From contig DAIRET010000055.1 in assembly GCA_036795455.1 (NCBI GenBank), positions 1-16,484 of the forward strand: a stretch of DNA of 16,484 bases, in the 5' to 3' direction. Within the stretch, counting starts at the first letter, position 1, and each line of letters opens with the position of its first letter. The stretch is from DAIRET01 sp036795455 (GTDB lineage Bacteria > Bacteroidota > Ignavibacteria > Ignavibacteriales > Ignavibacteriaceae). The notes under the pieces are model-generated. The model was not told where the DNA came from. It saw nothing but the letters and a program-made list of their open reading frames with translations, and ran no database searches. The translations under genes were made by a program, and so were the position numbers. Positions 7,589 to 14,409 of the stretch are shown here, one piece after another.

Positions 7589-7984
7589 CTATTTGTTTTT
7601 CACATAATAAGAGAAAAACATTTTGCATAATTTTTTTACATAAGTACTATTATCAAATCTTGAAGCAAACTCAATTGCTTTAATTCCCCGTTCATCTCCT
7701 ATTTTTACAAGAGATAGTGCGGCGGCACCACGGATTTTTTCGTTTGTATCCAAGTTTAATACTTTCAATAATTCAATAACACTTTTATCCGATTTTATAT
7801 CCCCGGCAAGATTTATAGAACTCAATTTCAACCCGTCATTTTCAGAGCTGATGCCGATTAATAGATTGGTTTCAATTAGATTTTTGTTGTAAGATGTTGA
7901 TTTGACTGCGCTGGAGGGATAAGAACTTGTGAATAGTATAATTGTAAGCAGCAGCGTTAACCCGATATTAAAAAATGCCTTCAT
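7589..7984 (-). CDS. Small secreted HEAT-repeat protein
   Basis: I place the start at 7984, giving 131 residues, not at the longer in-frame ATG ending at 8068. At 7984 the Met begins a clear signal peptide (MKAFFNIGLTLLLTIILFTS, cleavage near Ala26), and AGGAAG lies 8 bases upstream. The extra 28 residues of the longer form are polar and cysteine-bearing and would bury the signal. The mature part has helix-turn-helix HEAT-like repeats around LKLSSINLAGDIKSDKSVIELLKVL (52-76) and EKIRGAAALSLVKIGDERGIKAIEFA (82-107). Such small periplasmic HEAT proteins are often scaffolds, and no partner is evident here. A terminator follows the gene, and a promoter-like motif sits upstream, so it is probably monocistronic. 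Confidence 0.78.
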   Translation of the reverse strand: MKAFFNIGLTLLLTIILFTSSYPSSAVKSTSYNKNLIETNLLIGISSENDGLKLSSINLAGDIKSDKSVIELLKVLNLDTNEKIRGAAALSLVKIGDERGIKAIEFASRFDNSTYVKKLCKMFFSYYVKNK

Positions 7985-7992
7985 TTTATTTT

Positions 7993-7998
7993 CTTCCT
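7993..7998 (-). promoter_or_regulatory. Ribosome binding site fixing the HEAT-protein start
   Basis: AGGAAG lies 8 bases before the ATG at 7982-7984. No comparable site precedes the longer alternative start at 8068. Confidence 0.65.
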
Positions 7999-8022
7999 TA
8001 TAAAACATTAAAAATTCCGGTT

Positions 8023-8053
8023 CAAATATCGGCTGATAACACCCGTTCCCAAA
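8023..8053 (-). promoter_or_regulatory. Candidate Bacteroidetes-type promoter of the HEAT-protein gene
   Basis: On the minus strand an exact TTTG (8050-8053) is followed after 19 bases by GATATTTG (8023-8030), one mismatch from TAnnTTTG. The leader would be roughly 35 bases. The motif falls inside the optional N-terminal extension of the gene, which supports the shorter start at 7984. Confidence 0.4.
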
Positions 8054-8125
8054 GAGATTCATGTTCACCGCAGACAGCGGGGGATAGGCGGATTAATAAA
8101 TGTTTTTACGGAAAAAAGAAATAAA

Positions 8126-8860
8126 CTAAAGTGTCTCGGTTCGCTTAATAAAGTCGTAAATAGTCTGATCTTTTGATGAAAGCAACTCATCCGGCTTGCC
8201 TGTAAAGTAGATTTTCCCTTCATGCATCATTGCTACTTTGTCCGCAACATTTTTAACGCTGAACATATCATGTGTAACAACAATGGCAGTAACCTTCAAT
8301 TTTTGGCTAAGGTCTTTTATTAGGTTATCGATTGAATCTGACATTATCGGGTCTAATCCTGTAGTCGGTTCATCGTATAAAATATAATCGGGGTTAGTAA
8401 TTAAAGCGCGTGCAAGCCCAACTCTTTTTTTCATTCCGCCGGAAAGCTCGGAAGGTTTTAGTTTTTGAATTCCGGGTAGACCGACAAGTTCCAGTTTTTC
8501 TGCAACAAGTTTATTCAACTCAATTATATCGAAAGCTTTATTTGACTCCACAATAGGTAAAGCTACGTTTTCTTCAACAGTCATTGAATCGAACAAGGCT
8601 GCTCCTTGAAATAAAAAGCCGAACCGTTTTCTTATTTCATACAGTTCTTTTTCTCCCAGTTGGTTGATAATTTTTCCTTCAACTTTTACATAACCTTCGT
8701 CCGGGATTAAAAGCCCGACTATATGTTTCAATAGTACGCTTTTTCCGCAGCCGCTTCTTCCGACAATAACAATAGTTTCCCCGTCTTGAATTGTGAGGTC
8801 AACCCCGTTTAATACTTTGCTTCTTCCGAATGTTTTGTGAAGGTTTTTAATTTCTATCAT
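8126..8860 (-). CDS. mlaF: MlaF-type ABC transporter ATP-binding protein
   Basis: The 244-residue protein is a single ABC ATPase domain with all catalytic motifs: Walker A GRSGCGKS (34-41), Q-loop Gln85 in FLFQGAALFDSMTVEENV, signature LSGGMKKR (139-146), Walker B YILYDEP (159-165) with catalytic Glu164, D-loop GLDP and H-loop His197. The FQGAALFDSMTVEENVA stretch and the LSGGMKKRVGLARAL form are typical of MlaF/Ttg2A. These energise phospholipid movement between the inner and outer membranes with the MlaE permease and an MCE-domain protein. Neither partner is in the window: upstream (52 bases) is a PLP decarboxylase and downstream a HEAT-repeat protein. The subfamily call is good, but the gene lacks its usual neighbours, so its permease must be elsewhere. 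Confidence 0.85.
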   Translation of the reverse strand: MIEIKNLHKTFGRSKVLNGVDLTIQDGETIVIVGRSGCGKSVLLKHIVGLLIPDEGYVKVEGKIINQLGEKELYEIRKRFGFLFQGAALFDSMTVEENVALPIVESNKAFDIIELNKLVAEKLELVGLPGIQKLKPSELSGGMKKRVGLARALITNPDYILYDEPTTGLDPIMSDSIDNLIKDLSQKLKVTAIVVTHDMFSVKNVADKVAMMHEGKIYFTGKPDELLSSKDQTIYDFIKRTETL

Positions 8861-8912
8861 TTTAATCCGTTCATTTTTGTATGTAAAATTATGGAATAAT
8901 TCTTAAAAATCA

Positions 8913-10382
8913 CTAATCTGTTCCATGCAACGCTTTAACCAATTCTTTAACGTAATAAAAATCATTCAAAGCATTCCAGTGTTTCATAAATACTATTCTT
9001 AATGCAGTAAGGTTTTCATTACTTTCGTTTTTGTAAACGGGGATTACCTTTTGTGTAATAGCCGGAGGTACAACAAACTTGGATAATATAAACTCCGGGT
9101 TTTCAGCTTCAACGGATAAGCGAGAATAAATCTTTAAGCATTCTTTATTTATTTGTTCGATTTCGTTTTCGCCGGGAGTTTTATAGAAGCAGTTTATATC
9201 CAGGTCAGGTCTGTTCAAATTTTCAAAAGCATCTGAATTCTGTATCTCCCCGAAAAATTTTTGAGAAGCTGCAAGAGTAAGTTTGACAACCTCTCCAACT
9301 CCTTTTGAATTTAACGGCATCACTTTGTATGTTAGGTAACAAGCGGCAGCCATTGCTCCCGGTCTGCTTCCTTCAAGGCTGAACATGCCGATATTCGGTT
9401 TATCGGTTTTGTGATAAGTATACGGTGCTGAATTGAGGATTACATTTCTAAGTTGTTCATCTTTATATAAAACTGCCCCTGCGCCGTAAGAAATTAGTCC
9501 GTGCTTATGCGGATCAATTGTAATTGAATCAGCATGGGATAATGCTTTCAATTGTTCATATGTATACTCTGTTAGATTCATATCGCTTGAAAAATCAAGC
9601 AATTCACTCTTTTCATTTAATATTAAGGAGCGGATGAATCCCCCGTAAGCAGCATCAATATGCAGATGGAAACCGTATTTCTTCTTGAGAGTTAGAATAC
9701 CCGATATATTATCAACGCTTCCCGTCCCTGTGGAACCGAGATTTGCCATTACAAACATAGGCGGATTTTTTTTGAAACTTTCCTCCAGTAAATTCAATTC
9801 AATTCTGAAATTATTGTCAACGGGTATTTCAGAATAATCTTCAATTCGTAAAATATTGCAAATCCTTTTCCATGAGTAGTGAGAAACTTCGGAAAAATAG
9901 ACGCTTCCCTTTTTATAAAAATCTCTTGCAGCCCAAAGAGCTTCCATATTTGCGAGAGAGCCACCGCTTGCAAGATGTCCCCACCCGTTTTCAAATCCGG
10001 TAAGACGTTTCATCATCTCAATAACTTCCATTTCAAGCTCTGTTGTAACAGGTCCCCCTTCGTAAGCATGGTTATTAGGATTAGAAAGCATAAAGGTAAG
10101 ATAGCCGAGAATAGTCGGAATTGACGGGTCCTTCAGCATCTGAGCTATATAACGCGGGTGATGGTAAGGAAAATTTTTCTTGCTCTTTTCAAGTAATGAA
10201 GAAAGCTCACTTTCAAGAAGAGAGTTATCAATTTTATTGTCAGGATAAAGGGAAGAATCTTCCGGGAAAGATGCTTTCCGCATTTGTGAATGATGTGTAA
10301 CTACTTTGTTAATCATCTCCGCAAGGGTTTTTATATTTTCCGCTTTGGGACCGATGAAGTTAGAGTAAATCAAGTCGTTCAT
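8913..10382 (-). CDS. Group II PLP-dependent amino acid decarboxylase, TyrDC-like
   Basis: The 489-residue cytoplasmic enzyme of the Pyridoxal_deC family (fold type I) should remove the alpha-carboxyl of an L-amino acid using PLP. Seen motifs are HPRYIAQM (75-82), NPNNHAYEGGP (101-111), HLASGGSLANMEALW (136-150) for phosphate binding, His168 (SEVSHYS) to stack on the PLP ring, HIDAAYGGF (241-249) with Asp243 for the pyridine nitrogen, and SITIDPHKHG (286-295) with Lys293 as the Schiff-base lysine. The NPNNxAYEGGP and ITIDPHK-G-I-Y-AG layout recalls bacterial tyrosine decarboxylases (TyrDC), from memory of that family, but other aromatic or acidic substrates are possible. No antiporter lies beside it, as would be expected for an acid-resistance module. 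It may be co-transcribed with the ATPase gene 52 bases downstream. Confidence 0.87.
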   Translation of the reverse strand: MNDLIYSNFIGPKAENIKTLAEMINKVVTHHSQMRKASFPEDSSLYPDNKIDNSLLESELSSLLEKSKKNFPYHHPRYIAQMLKDPSIPTILGYLTFMLSNPNNHAYEGGPVTTELEMEVIEMMKRLTGFENGWGHLASGGSLANMEALWAARDFYKKGSVYFSEVSHYSWKRICNILRIEDYSEIPVDNNFRIELNLLEESFKKNPPMFVMANLGSTGTGSVDNISGILTLKKKYGFHLHIDAAYGGFIRSLILNEKSELLDFSSDMNLTEYTYEQLKALSHADSITIDPHKHGLISYGAGAVLYKDEQLRNVILNSAPYTYHKTDKPNIGMFSLEGSRPGAMAAACYLTYKVMPLNSKGVGEVVKLTLAASQKFFGEIQNSDAFENLNRPDLDINCFYKTPGENEIEQINKECLKIYSRLSVEAENPEFILSKFVVPPAITQKVIPVYKNESNENLTALRIVFMKHWNALNDFYYVKELVKALHGTD

Positions 10383-10468
10383 TTCTTTACAAAAATTTTT
10401 AAATATTTATTGCAATTTAGTTATATTAGTCCGAGAAAAAACAAGAAACAATCACAAACAAAACCGAC
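10383..10468. promoter_or_regulatory. Divergent AT-rich intergenic region
   Basis: These 86 bases separate the start codons of the minus-strand decarboxylase and the plus-strand 71-residue protein, so both promoters must be here. The segment is strongly AT-rich with A-runs near both starts. No confident -33/-7 pair, operator or strong Shine-Dalgarno sequence was found on either side. Confidence 0.5.
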
Positions 10469-10684
10469 ATGGCAACTAAAAAAAACAGTCAGAAAGAAAA
10501 ACAGACGAAATACGGGAAGAAAGCACCGGAGAAAAAACCGTTAATTGATCCGAGATATAAGAACTTTGTTTCAACTATCATTGTTCTGATACTATTAATT
10601 ATCTTTTTTGTAATAAATAATACAAGGAAAGAGCCGGAATCCGGTCCTTATCCTCCGTTTTATAAAAAAGAGTTGAATAATTGA
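10469..10684 (+). CDS. Small single-pass membrane protein, unknown function
   Basis: The 71-residue protein has a highly basic N-terminus (about 1-30, rich in Lys), one transmembrane helix (about 34-50, STIIVLILLIIFFVI), and a short polar tail ending GPYPPFYKKELNN. The positive-inside rule puts the basic arm in the cytoplasm and the Pro-rich tail outside. No family is recognised. The reading frame fills the space between the decarboxylase and the thioredoxin gene, and its composition looks like a real protein, not a shadow frame. Its start lacks a clear Shine-Dalgarno sequence and has an A-rich leader instead, which is common in Bacteroidota. It lies 59 bases before the TlpA-like gene and may share its transcript. 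Confidence 0.6.
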   Translation: MATKKNSQKEKQTKYGKKAPEKKPLIDPRYKNFVSTIIVLILLIIFFVINNTRKEPESGPYPPFYKKELNN

Positions 10685-10743
10685 TTAAAGTGTGAAACCA
10701 AATAAAAAATCCAGCATCATACGATGAAAAAAATGAGGAAGAA

Positions 10744-11298
10744 ATGATCAAGAAAATGTTTTTATACTTGTTATTTATTGCATTCACGGTTTCGGTTACT
10801 GCATGTGAAAGCAAAAACGAATCGAATAGTGAGAACGAGTTTGAAAATACATCAAACATGGAATCCGGTGTAATAAATCCCGGGTATCAAAAGGCGCCTG
10901 ATTTTACGCTACCTACAGTAGACGGAAAATCTCTTAAACTTTCCGATTATAAAGGGAAAATTGTAATTGTGGATTTTTGGGCAACCTGGTGTCCTCCTTG
11001 CCGTAAAGGAATCCCGGATTTAATTGAGATTCAAAATGAGTATAAAGACGATGTTGTTATAATCGGTATTTCTTTGGATAGAGACACAAAAAAGGACGTA
11101 CCCTCATTTGTAAAGAATTACAAAATTAATTATCCGATAGTGTACGGTACGAATGAAGTTGCTCAAAGCTTTGGAGGTGTCTCGGCAATTCCGACAGCAT
11201 TTGTAATCGACAAAGCCGGTAATATTGTAGATACACACGTTGGGCTTGTACCGAAATCAACATACACGAAAAAAATCAAGAGTCTTTTAGGAAAATAA
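10744..11298 (+). CDS. TlpA/ResA-like thioredoxin-fold lipoprotein
   Basis: The 184-residue protein has a lipoprotein signal peptide (lipobox SVTAC, Cys21) and a Ser/Glu/Asn-rich linker (22-48). A TlpA/AhpC-TSA-type thioredoxin domain follows: APDFTLPTVDGKSLKLSDYKG (51-71), VDFWATWCPPCRKGIP (76-91) with redox Cys83 and Cys86, and the cis-proline at SAIPTAFVID (Pro150). This membrane-tethered protein faces the periplasm. Known relatives reduce disulfides, for example in apocytochromes during heme attachment (CcmG/ResA) or in other periplasmic proteins. A role in maturing the CXXCH motifs of the cytochromes encoded at 4311-6824 is possible but only inferred. AGGAAG stands before the ATG, and a terminator follows directly. 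Confidence 0.88.
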   Translation: MIKKMFLYLLFIAFTVSVTACESKNESNSENEFENTSNMESGVINPGYQKAPDFTLPTVDGKSLKLSDYKGKIVIVDFWATWCPPCRKGIPDLIEIQNEYKDDVVIIGISLDRDTKKDVPSFVKNYKINYPIVYGTNEVAQSFGGVSAIPTAFVIDKAGNIVDTHVGLVPKSTYTKKIKSLLGK

Positions 11299-11320
11299 AA
11301 TTCTTCGTAATAAGTTTTAT

Positions 11321-11352
11321 AATCGCCGGGTGAACCGTTTTACCTGGCGATT
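11321..11352 (+). terminator. Terminator of the TlpA-like gene, overlapping the convergent gene's 3' end
   Basis: An 11-base-pair stem with one G-U pair joins aatcgccgggt (11321-11331) to acctggcgatt (11342-11352), followed on the plus strand by a T-rich tail (tctttttt). It begins 23 bases after the stop at 11298. The right arm encodes the last residues of the minus-strand sugar isomerase, whose stop codon is at 11340-11342, so the hairpin may also slow transcription from that side. Confidence 0.75.
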
Positions 11353-12377
11353 TCTTTTTTTAAAGTGTTAATATTATCAATTTCACTCGGGTCTTTTCCG
11401 TTTAACAAAGCTGTGTAATATGTTATCCAGTCGGTTATATAAAGAAGGTCGAGAATTCTTTCTTTATAAGTAGGCAAATCATTTTCGATTGTTATAACAT
11501 CCGCACCGCTTTTCTTCAACAGGTTGGTAGTAACTTCGATTCTTTTCTTTATTTGAGGGTGATAATCTTTATCAAGCAGTATAACAACCTTGAACGGCAT
11601 TTTATCCGGGTTGAAAGTCTCCCATCCTACAATTTCGTTATGGTTCAATTCGGGGAAGACATTATGAAATGCTTTCATTTTAGAATTTTCATTCAACTGG
11701 CATTTCATTCTCATTCCTACTGCAGAGGTTGAATCGGCAACTGAATAAATAATAGGGATATAGCCTATCAACTGTTCGGCATAGTTATAAGCTGGATTTT
11801 CATCAATTGAGAATTCTTTCCCTTTTTCTTTCCATGAGCGGATAATGGAAAGCACGAACCCGTCGTAAGGTGAAACAAGTTCTGCTTCCTGTAAAGTTTT
11901 TAACTGCGAAAAAAAACTTAATCCGAGTGCATACCTCGGCTGGAATCCCTTTTGAAGTTTTACGATAGGAAGGTTGTTTTCTTTCGCAATTTTTTCAATT
12001 TCTCCGCCGGTTGTAATACAGACTATCTTAGCTTTTCTTTTCAATCCTTCATTTAATGTTTCAATTGTTTCTTCCGTATTCCCCGAATAAGAGGAAACTA
12101 TTAGCAGAGTGTCTTCATTAACAAAAGCAGGCAGAAAATAATTTCTATTAACGGAAATAGGAATTTTAATCTCATCTTTCAGAAAATTTTGCAGAAGGTC
12201 GCCGGCAATTGCCGAGCCGCCAAGCCCGCTTATTACAACATTTTTAATACTCTGTCCTTTCACATGCTTTAGATCAACTTGATTCAACCATGCAAATTCA
12301 ATCTGTTTATAAGTGTTTATCAAAACGTCAAACTGGTTTTGAGGGTCGTACATCGAAACAAAATCACGGATTTTCAT
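11340..12377 (-). CDS. Bifunctional phosphoglucose/phosphomannose isomerase
   Basis: The 345-residue protein of the PGI/PMI family (SIS fold) interconverts glucose-6-phosphate or mannose-6-phosphate with fructose-6-phosphate in the cytosol. Motifs are ISGLGGSAIAGD (49-60), VSSYSGNTEET (94-104) for the phosphate, QPRYALG (146-152) with the conserved Arg, LNENSK (228-233) with Glu230, and ELNHNE (243-248) with His246. The 16-residue gap between Glu230 and His246 matches the catalytic Glu/His pair known in archaeal PGI/PMI. It starts two bases after the EI stop, as the last gene of the operon. With PTS proteins upstream, it fits handling of incoming hexose phosphates, although no EII is present. 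It could be the main phosphoglucose isomerase of the cell if no classical Pgi exists elsewhere. Confidence 0.87.
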   Translation of the reverse strand: MKIRDFVSMYDPQNQFDVLINTYKQIEFAWLNQVDLKHVKGQSIKNVVISGLGGSAIAGDLLQNFLKDEIKIPISVNRNYFLPAFVNEDTLLIVSSYSGNTEETIETLNEGLKRKAKIVCITTGGEIEKIAKENNLPIVKLQKGFQPRYALGLSFFSQLKTLQEAELVSPYDGFVLSIIRSWKEKGKEFSIDENPAYNYAEQLIGYIPIIYSVADSTSAVGMRMKCQLNENSKMKAFHNVFPELNHNEIVGWETFNPDKMPFKVVILLDKDYHPQIKKRIEVTTNLLKKSGADVITIENDLPTYKERILDLLYITDWITYYTALLNGKDPSEIDNINTLKKEIAR

Positions 12378-12379
12378 AA

Positions 12380-14146
12380 TTACAATATATTCCTTGTCCT
12401 TTGAATGTTATGTTCTTTAAAGAATTTTTCAATCTTAGCAATTATCTGTGGAATTGAATCCATTGCCATACACTCGTCAACTAACCTAATCGAGCTTTTA
12501 TAAGAAATTGAGCGTATCGTTCTTTTTATTGATGGAATTGCCGAAGGAGAAACGCTTAACGAATCCAACCCCATACCCACCAAAAGAGGAACTGCAAGAG
12601 AATCGGCAGCCATTTCACCGCAGATGCTGACTTCAACGCCTGACTGCTTTCCTTCTTTAACAATATGACTGATTGTTTTTAAAACAGCGGGATGAAATTC
12701 CTGGTAAAGATCTGAAACAAAATCATTTCCTCTGTCAACTGCAATCAGGAACTGAATTAAATCATTCGTTCCTATACTGAAAAAATCAACCGGTCTGCCG
12801 TATTCTTTAGCCATTACTGCGGCGGCAGGAACCTCAACCATGATACCGAATTTCATGTCCGGGTCGAAAGGTATTCCTTCAGCTTTCAATTCATTGCTGC
12901 ATTCCAAAATCAATTCTTTTGTTTTTATAATTTCAGCAAGTGTTGAAACCATCGGAATCATAAAGTAGACATTTTTATTTACGCTTGCTTTAAGGATTGA
13001 GCGAACTTGAGTTTTGAATAAGTCAAGGTTCTCCAGTAGGAACCTGATTCCTCGTAATCCGAGGAAAGGATTTGCTTCTTTGATATGAAGTTGTTTTACT
13101 TTATCGCCTCCAATATCGAACGCTCTTATTGTTACAATATCCGGGTAAATCCTTGTTGCAAGCGAAGAATAAATCTTAGTCTGCATTTCTTCATCGGGGA
13201 ATTCACCAAGTTCTTCAATCACCTGTTCGGTTCTGAATAAACCGATACCTTTTGCACCGTTCGTAACAACCATATCAATTTCACCTGTTACGTCAACGTT
13301 TGCAAGTAGTTTTATTTCCCTGCCGTCCGTTGTGATTGCAGGTTCGTCTTTCAATTCTTTTAGTTCGTCATCTATTAGTGCAAGCCGCCTGATTTTATCT
13401 TCAAAGTATTCGAGTTGGGCAGGTTCGGGGTTTACAAAAACAATTCCATGGAAACCATCAATTATTAGTTTGTCGCCCGTTTTTATTAACTCGGTTCCGT
13501 TGTGTGTTCCTACCACTGCTGGTAGATCAAGCGACCGTGCGATTATGGCAGCATGGGATGTTAACCCGCCTCTATCAGTTACATATCCTTTTACATTAGA
13601 TTTTGTAAACAAAAGTGCATCTGCTGGAGTAAGATTATCGGTAACAACAAGCACATCATGAACAATTTTGGACGCCCATCTTTTCTTTTGAAGATTCCTG
13701 ATTATCCTGTTTTTAATATCTTCTATGTCCATTGCTCGTTCTTTAAGGTAAGATTCGCTGGACATTATCATCAATTGCTGGTATTTCGAGATTTCATCAT
13801 TAACGATGAATTCGGGGAATCTTTTCTCTTTCTTTATCCGGCTTTCGATATTACTAATCAACACCGGGTCGTCAAGTATCATTAACTGTGCTTCAAAAAT
13901 AGCAGAGCGTGTTTCACCCATTTTTGATTTGGCAAAATCGAATATTTTTGACAATTCTTTTTTCGATTGCTGTAAAGCCTCGTGAAGATGCTCAATTGCA
14001 ACTTCCGGTTCGTCCGTGTGGTTGGCATTTATATTAAGTATTTCTTTAGTATAAAGAAAAGCATCTCCGATTTCAATACCGGGAGCCGCTGCAATACCGA
14101 AAATTACATTCTTTGAATTTTCGACTAATTTTTTTAAGCCTTTCAC
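12380..14146 (-). CDS. ptsI: PTS enzyme I (phosphoenolpyruvate-protein phosphotransferase)
   Basis: The 588-residue cytosolic enzyme autophosphorylates from PEP and passes the phosphate to HPr. Visible parts are an N-terminal HPr-binding domain, the phosphohistidine loop GGLTSHAAIIARSL with His198, and the C-terminal PEP-utilising barrel with GIGLFRTE, RAFDIGGDK, NPFLGLRGIRF, GIMVEVPAA, GTNDLIQFLIAVDRGND and the catalytic Cys509 in SICGEMAAD. Full length and all key residues are intact. The start is GTG at 14144-14146, overlapping the HPr stop in GTGA. No other in-frame start is available, because an in-frame TGA lies just upstream (14153-14155). A GAGGA site is 11 bases upstream. Translation is probably coupled to HPr. 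Confidence 0.95.
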   Translation of the reverse strand: MKGLKKLVENSKNVIFGIAAAPGIEIGDAFLYTKEILNINANHTDEPEVAIEHLHEALQQSKKELSKIFDFAKSKMGETRSAIFEAQLMILDDPVLISNIESRIKKEKRFPEFIVNDEISKYQQLMIMSSESYLKERAMDIEDIKNRIIRNLQKKRWASKIVHDVLVVTDNLTPADALLFTKSNVKGYVTDRGGLTSHAAIIARSLDLPAVVGTHNGTELIKTGDKLIIDGFHGIVFVNPEPAQLEYFEDKIRRLALIDDELKELKDEPAITTDGREIKLLANVDVTGEIDMVVTNGAKGIGLFRTEQVIEELGEFPDEEMQTKIYSSLATRIYPDIVTIRAFDIGGDKVKQLHIKEANPFLGLRGIRFLLENLDLFKTQVRSILKASVNKNVYFMIPMVSTLAEIIKTKELILECSNELKAEGIPFDPDMKFGIMVEVPAAAVMAKEYGRPVDFFSIGTNDLIQFLIAVDRGNDFVSDLYQEFHPAVLKTISHIVKEGKQSGVEVSICGEMAADSLAVPLLVGMGLDSLSVSPSAIPSIKRTIRSISYKSSIRLVDECMAMDSIPQIIAKIEKFFKEHNIQRTRNIL

Positions 14147-14409
14147 TGTTCGTCAAATCCTCTATTAAAAAAATCTAAAACTTCGTTTGCCATTTCATGT
14201 TCATCAGGTCCATTAAAAGATAGAAATAATTCGCTTCCCAATTCAGCAGCAAGCGTCATTACCCCGATAATACTTTTCCCGTCTATTTTCAAGCCGTCCT
14301 TTGAAATATAAAACTGCGATTTATATTTCGATGCAATTTTAACAATTGTTGCTGCGGGTCTTGTATGAAGTCCGGCTTTATTAACTATTTTTATTGTTGT
14401 TTCAATCAT
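14143..14409 (-). CDS. ptsH: HPr family phosphocarrier protein
   Basis: The 88-residue HPr carries the phosphoryl group from EI. The active-site motif NKAGLHTRPAA places the phosphorylatable histidine at the canonical position 15, with Arg17. The regulatory segment GKSIIGVM places a serine exactly at position 46, the site used by HPr kinase/phosphorylase in Firmicutes and several Gram-negative groups. HPr kinase is not in this window. The ATG abuts the TAG stop of the prenyl synthase gene (no gap), with AGAGA upstream. The 3' end overlaps the GTG of ptsI. Without a nearby EIIB/EIIC, it may serve a regulatory PTS or sugar transporters encoded elsewhere. Confidence 0.94.
   Translation of the reverse strand: MIETTIKIVNKAGLHTRPAATIVKIASKYKSQFYISKDGLKIDGKSIIGVMTLAAELGSELFLSFNGPDEHEMANEVLDFFNRGFDEQ
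14144..14146 (-). other. ptsI: GTG start codon of ptsI within a GTGA overlap
   Basis: The minus-strand bases read GTG, not ATG, and the next base completes the TGA stop of ptsH. An in-frame TGA nine bases upstream (14153-14155) and the first internal Met only near residue 76 leave GTG as the only plausible start. Confidence 0.8.

Noticed and set aside
8068..8080. Short hairpin ccgc-agaca-gcgg as a terminator for the MlaF gene
   Set aside because: The stem is only four base pairs and no U-rich tail follows on the minus strand, so it is likely chance.
10599..10859. Minus-strand frame of 86 codons over the small membrane protein and the TlpA start
   Set aside because: It overlaps the well-supported lipoprotein signal region of the TlpA-like gene, and its hydrophobic residues mirror the opposite strand.
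13332..13885. Plus-strand frames opposite ptsI
   Set aside because: They lie fully inside a conserved enzyme I gene and lack start context or homology.
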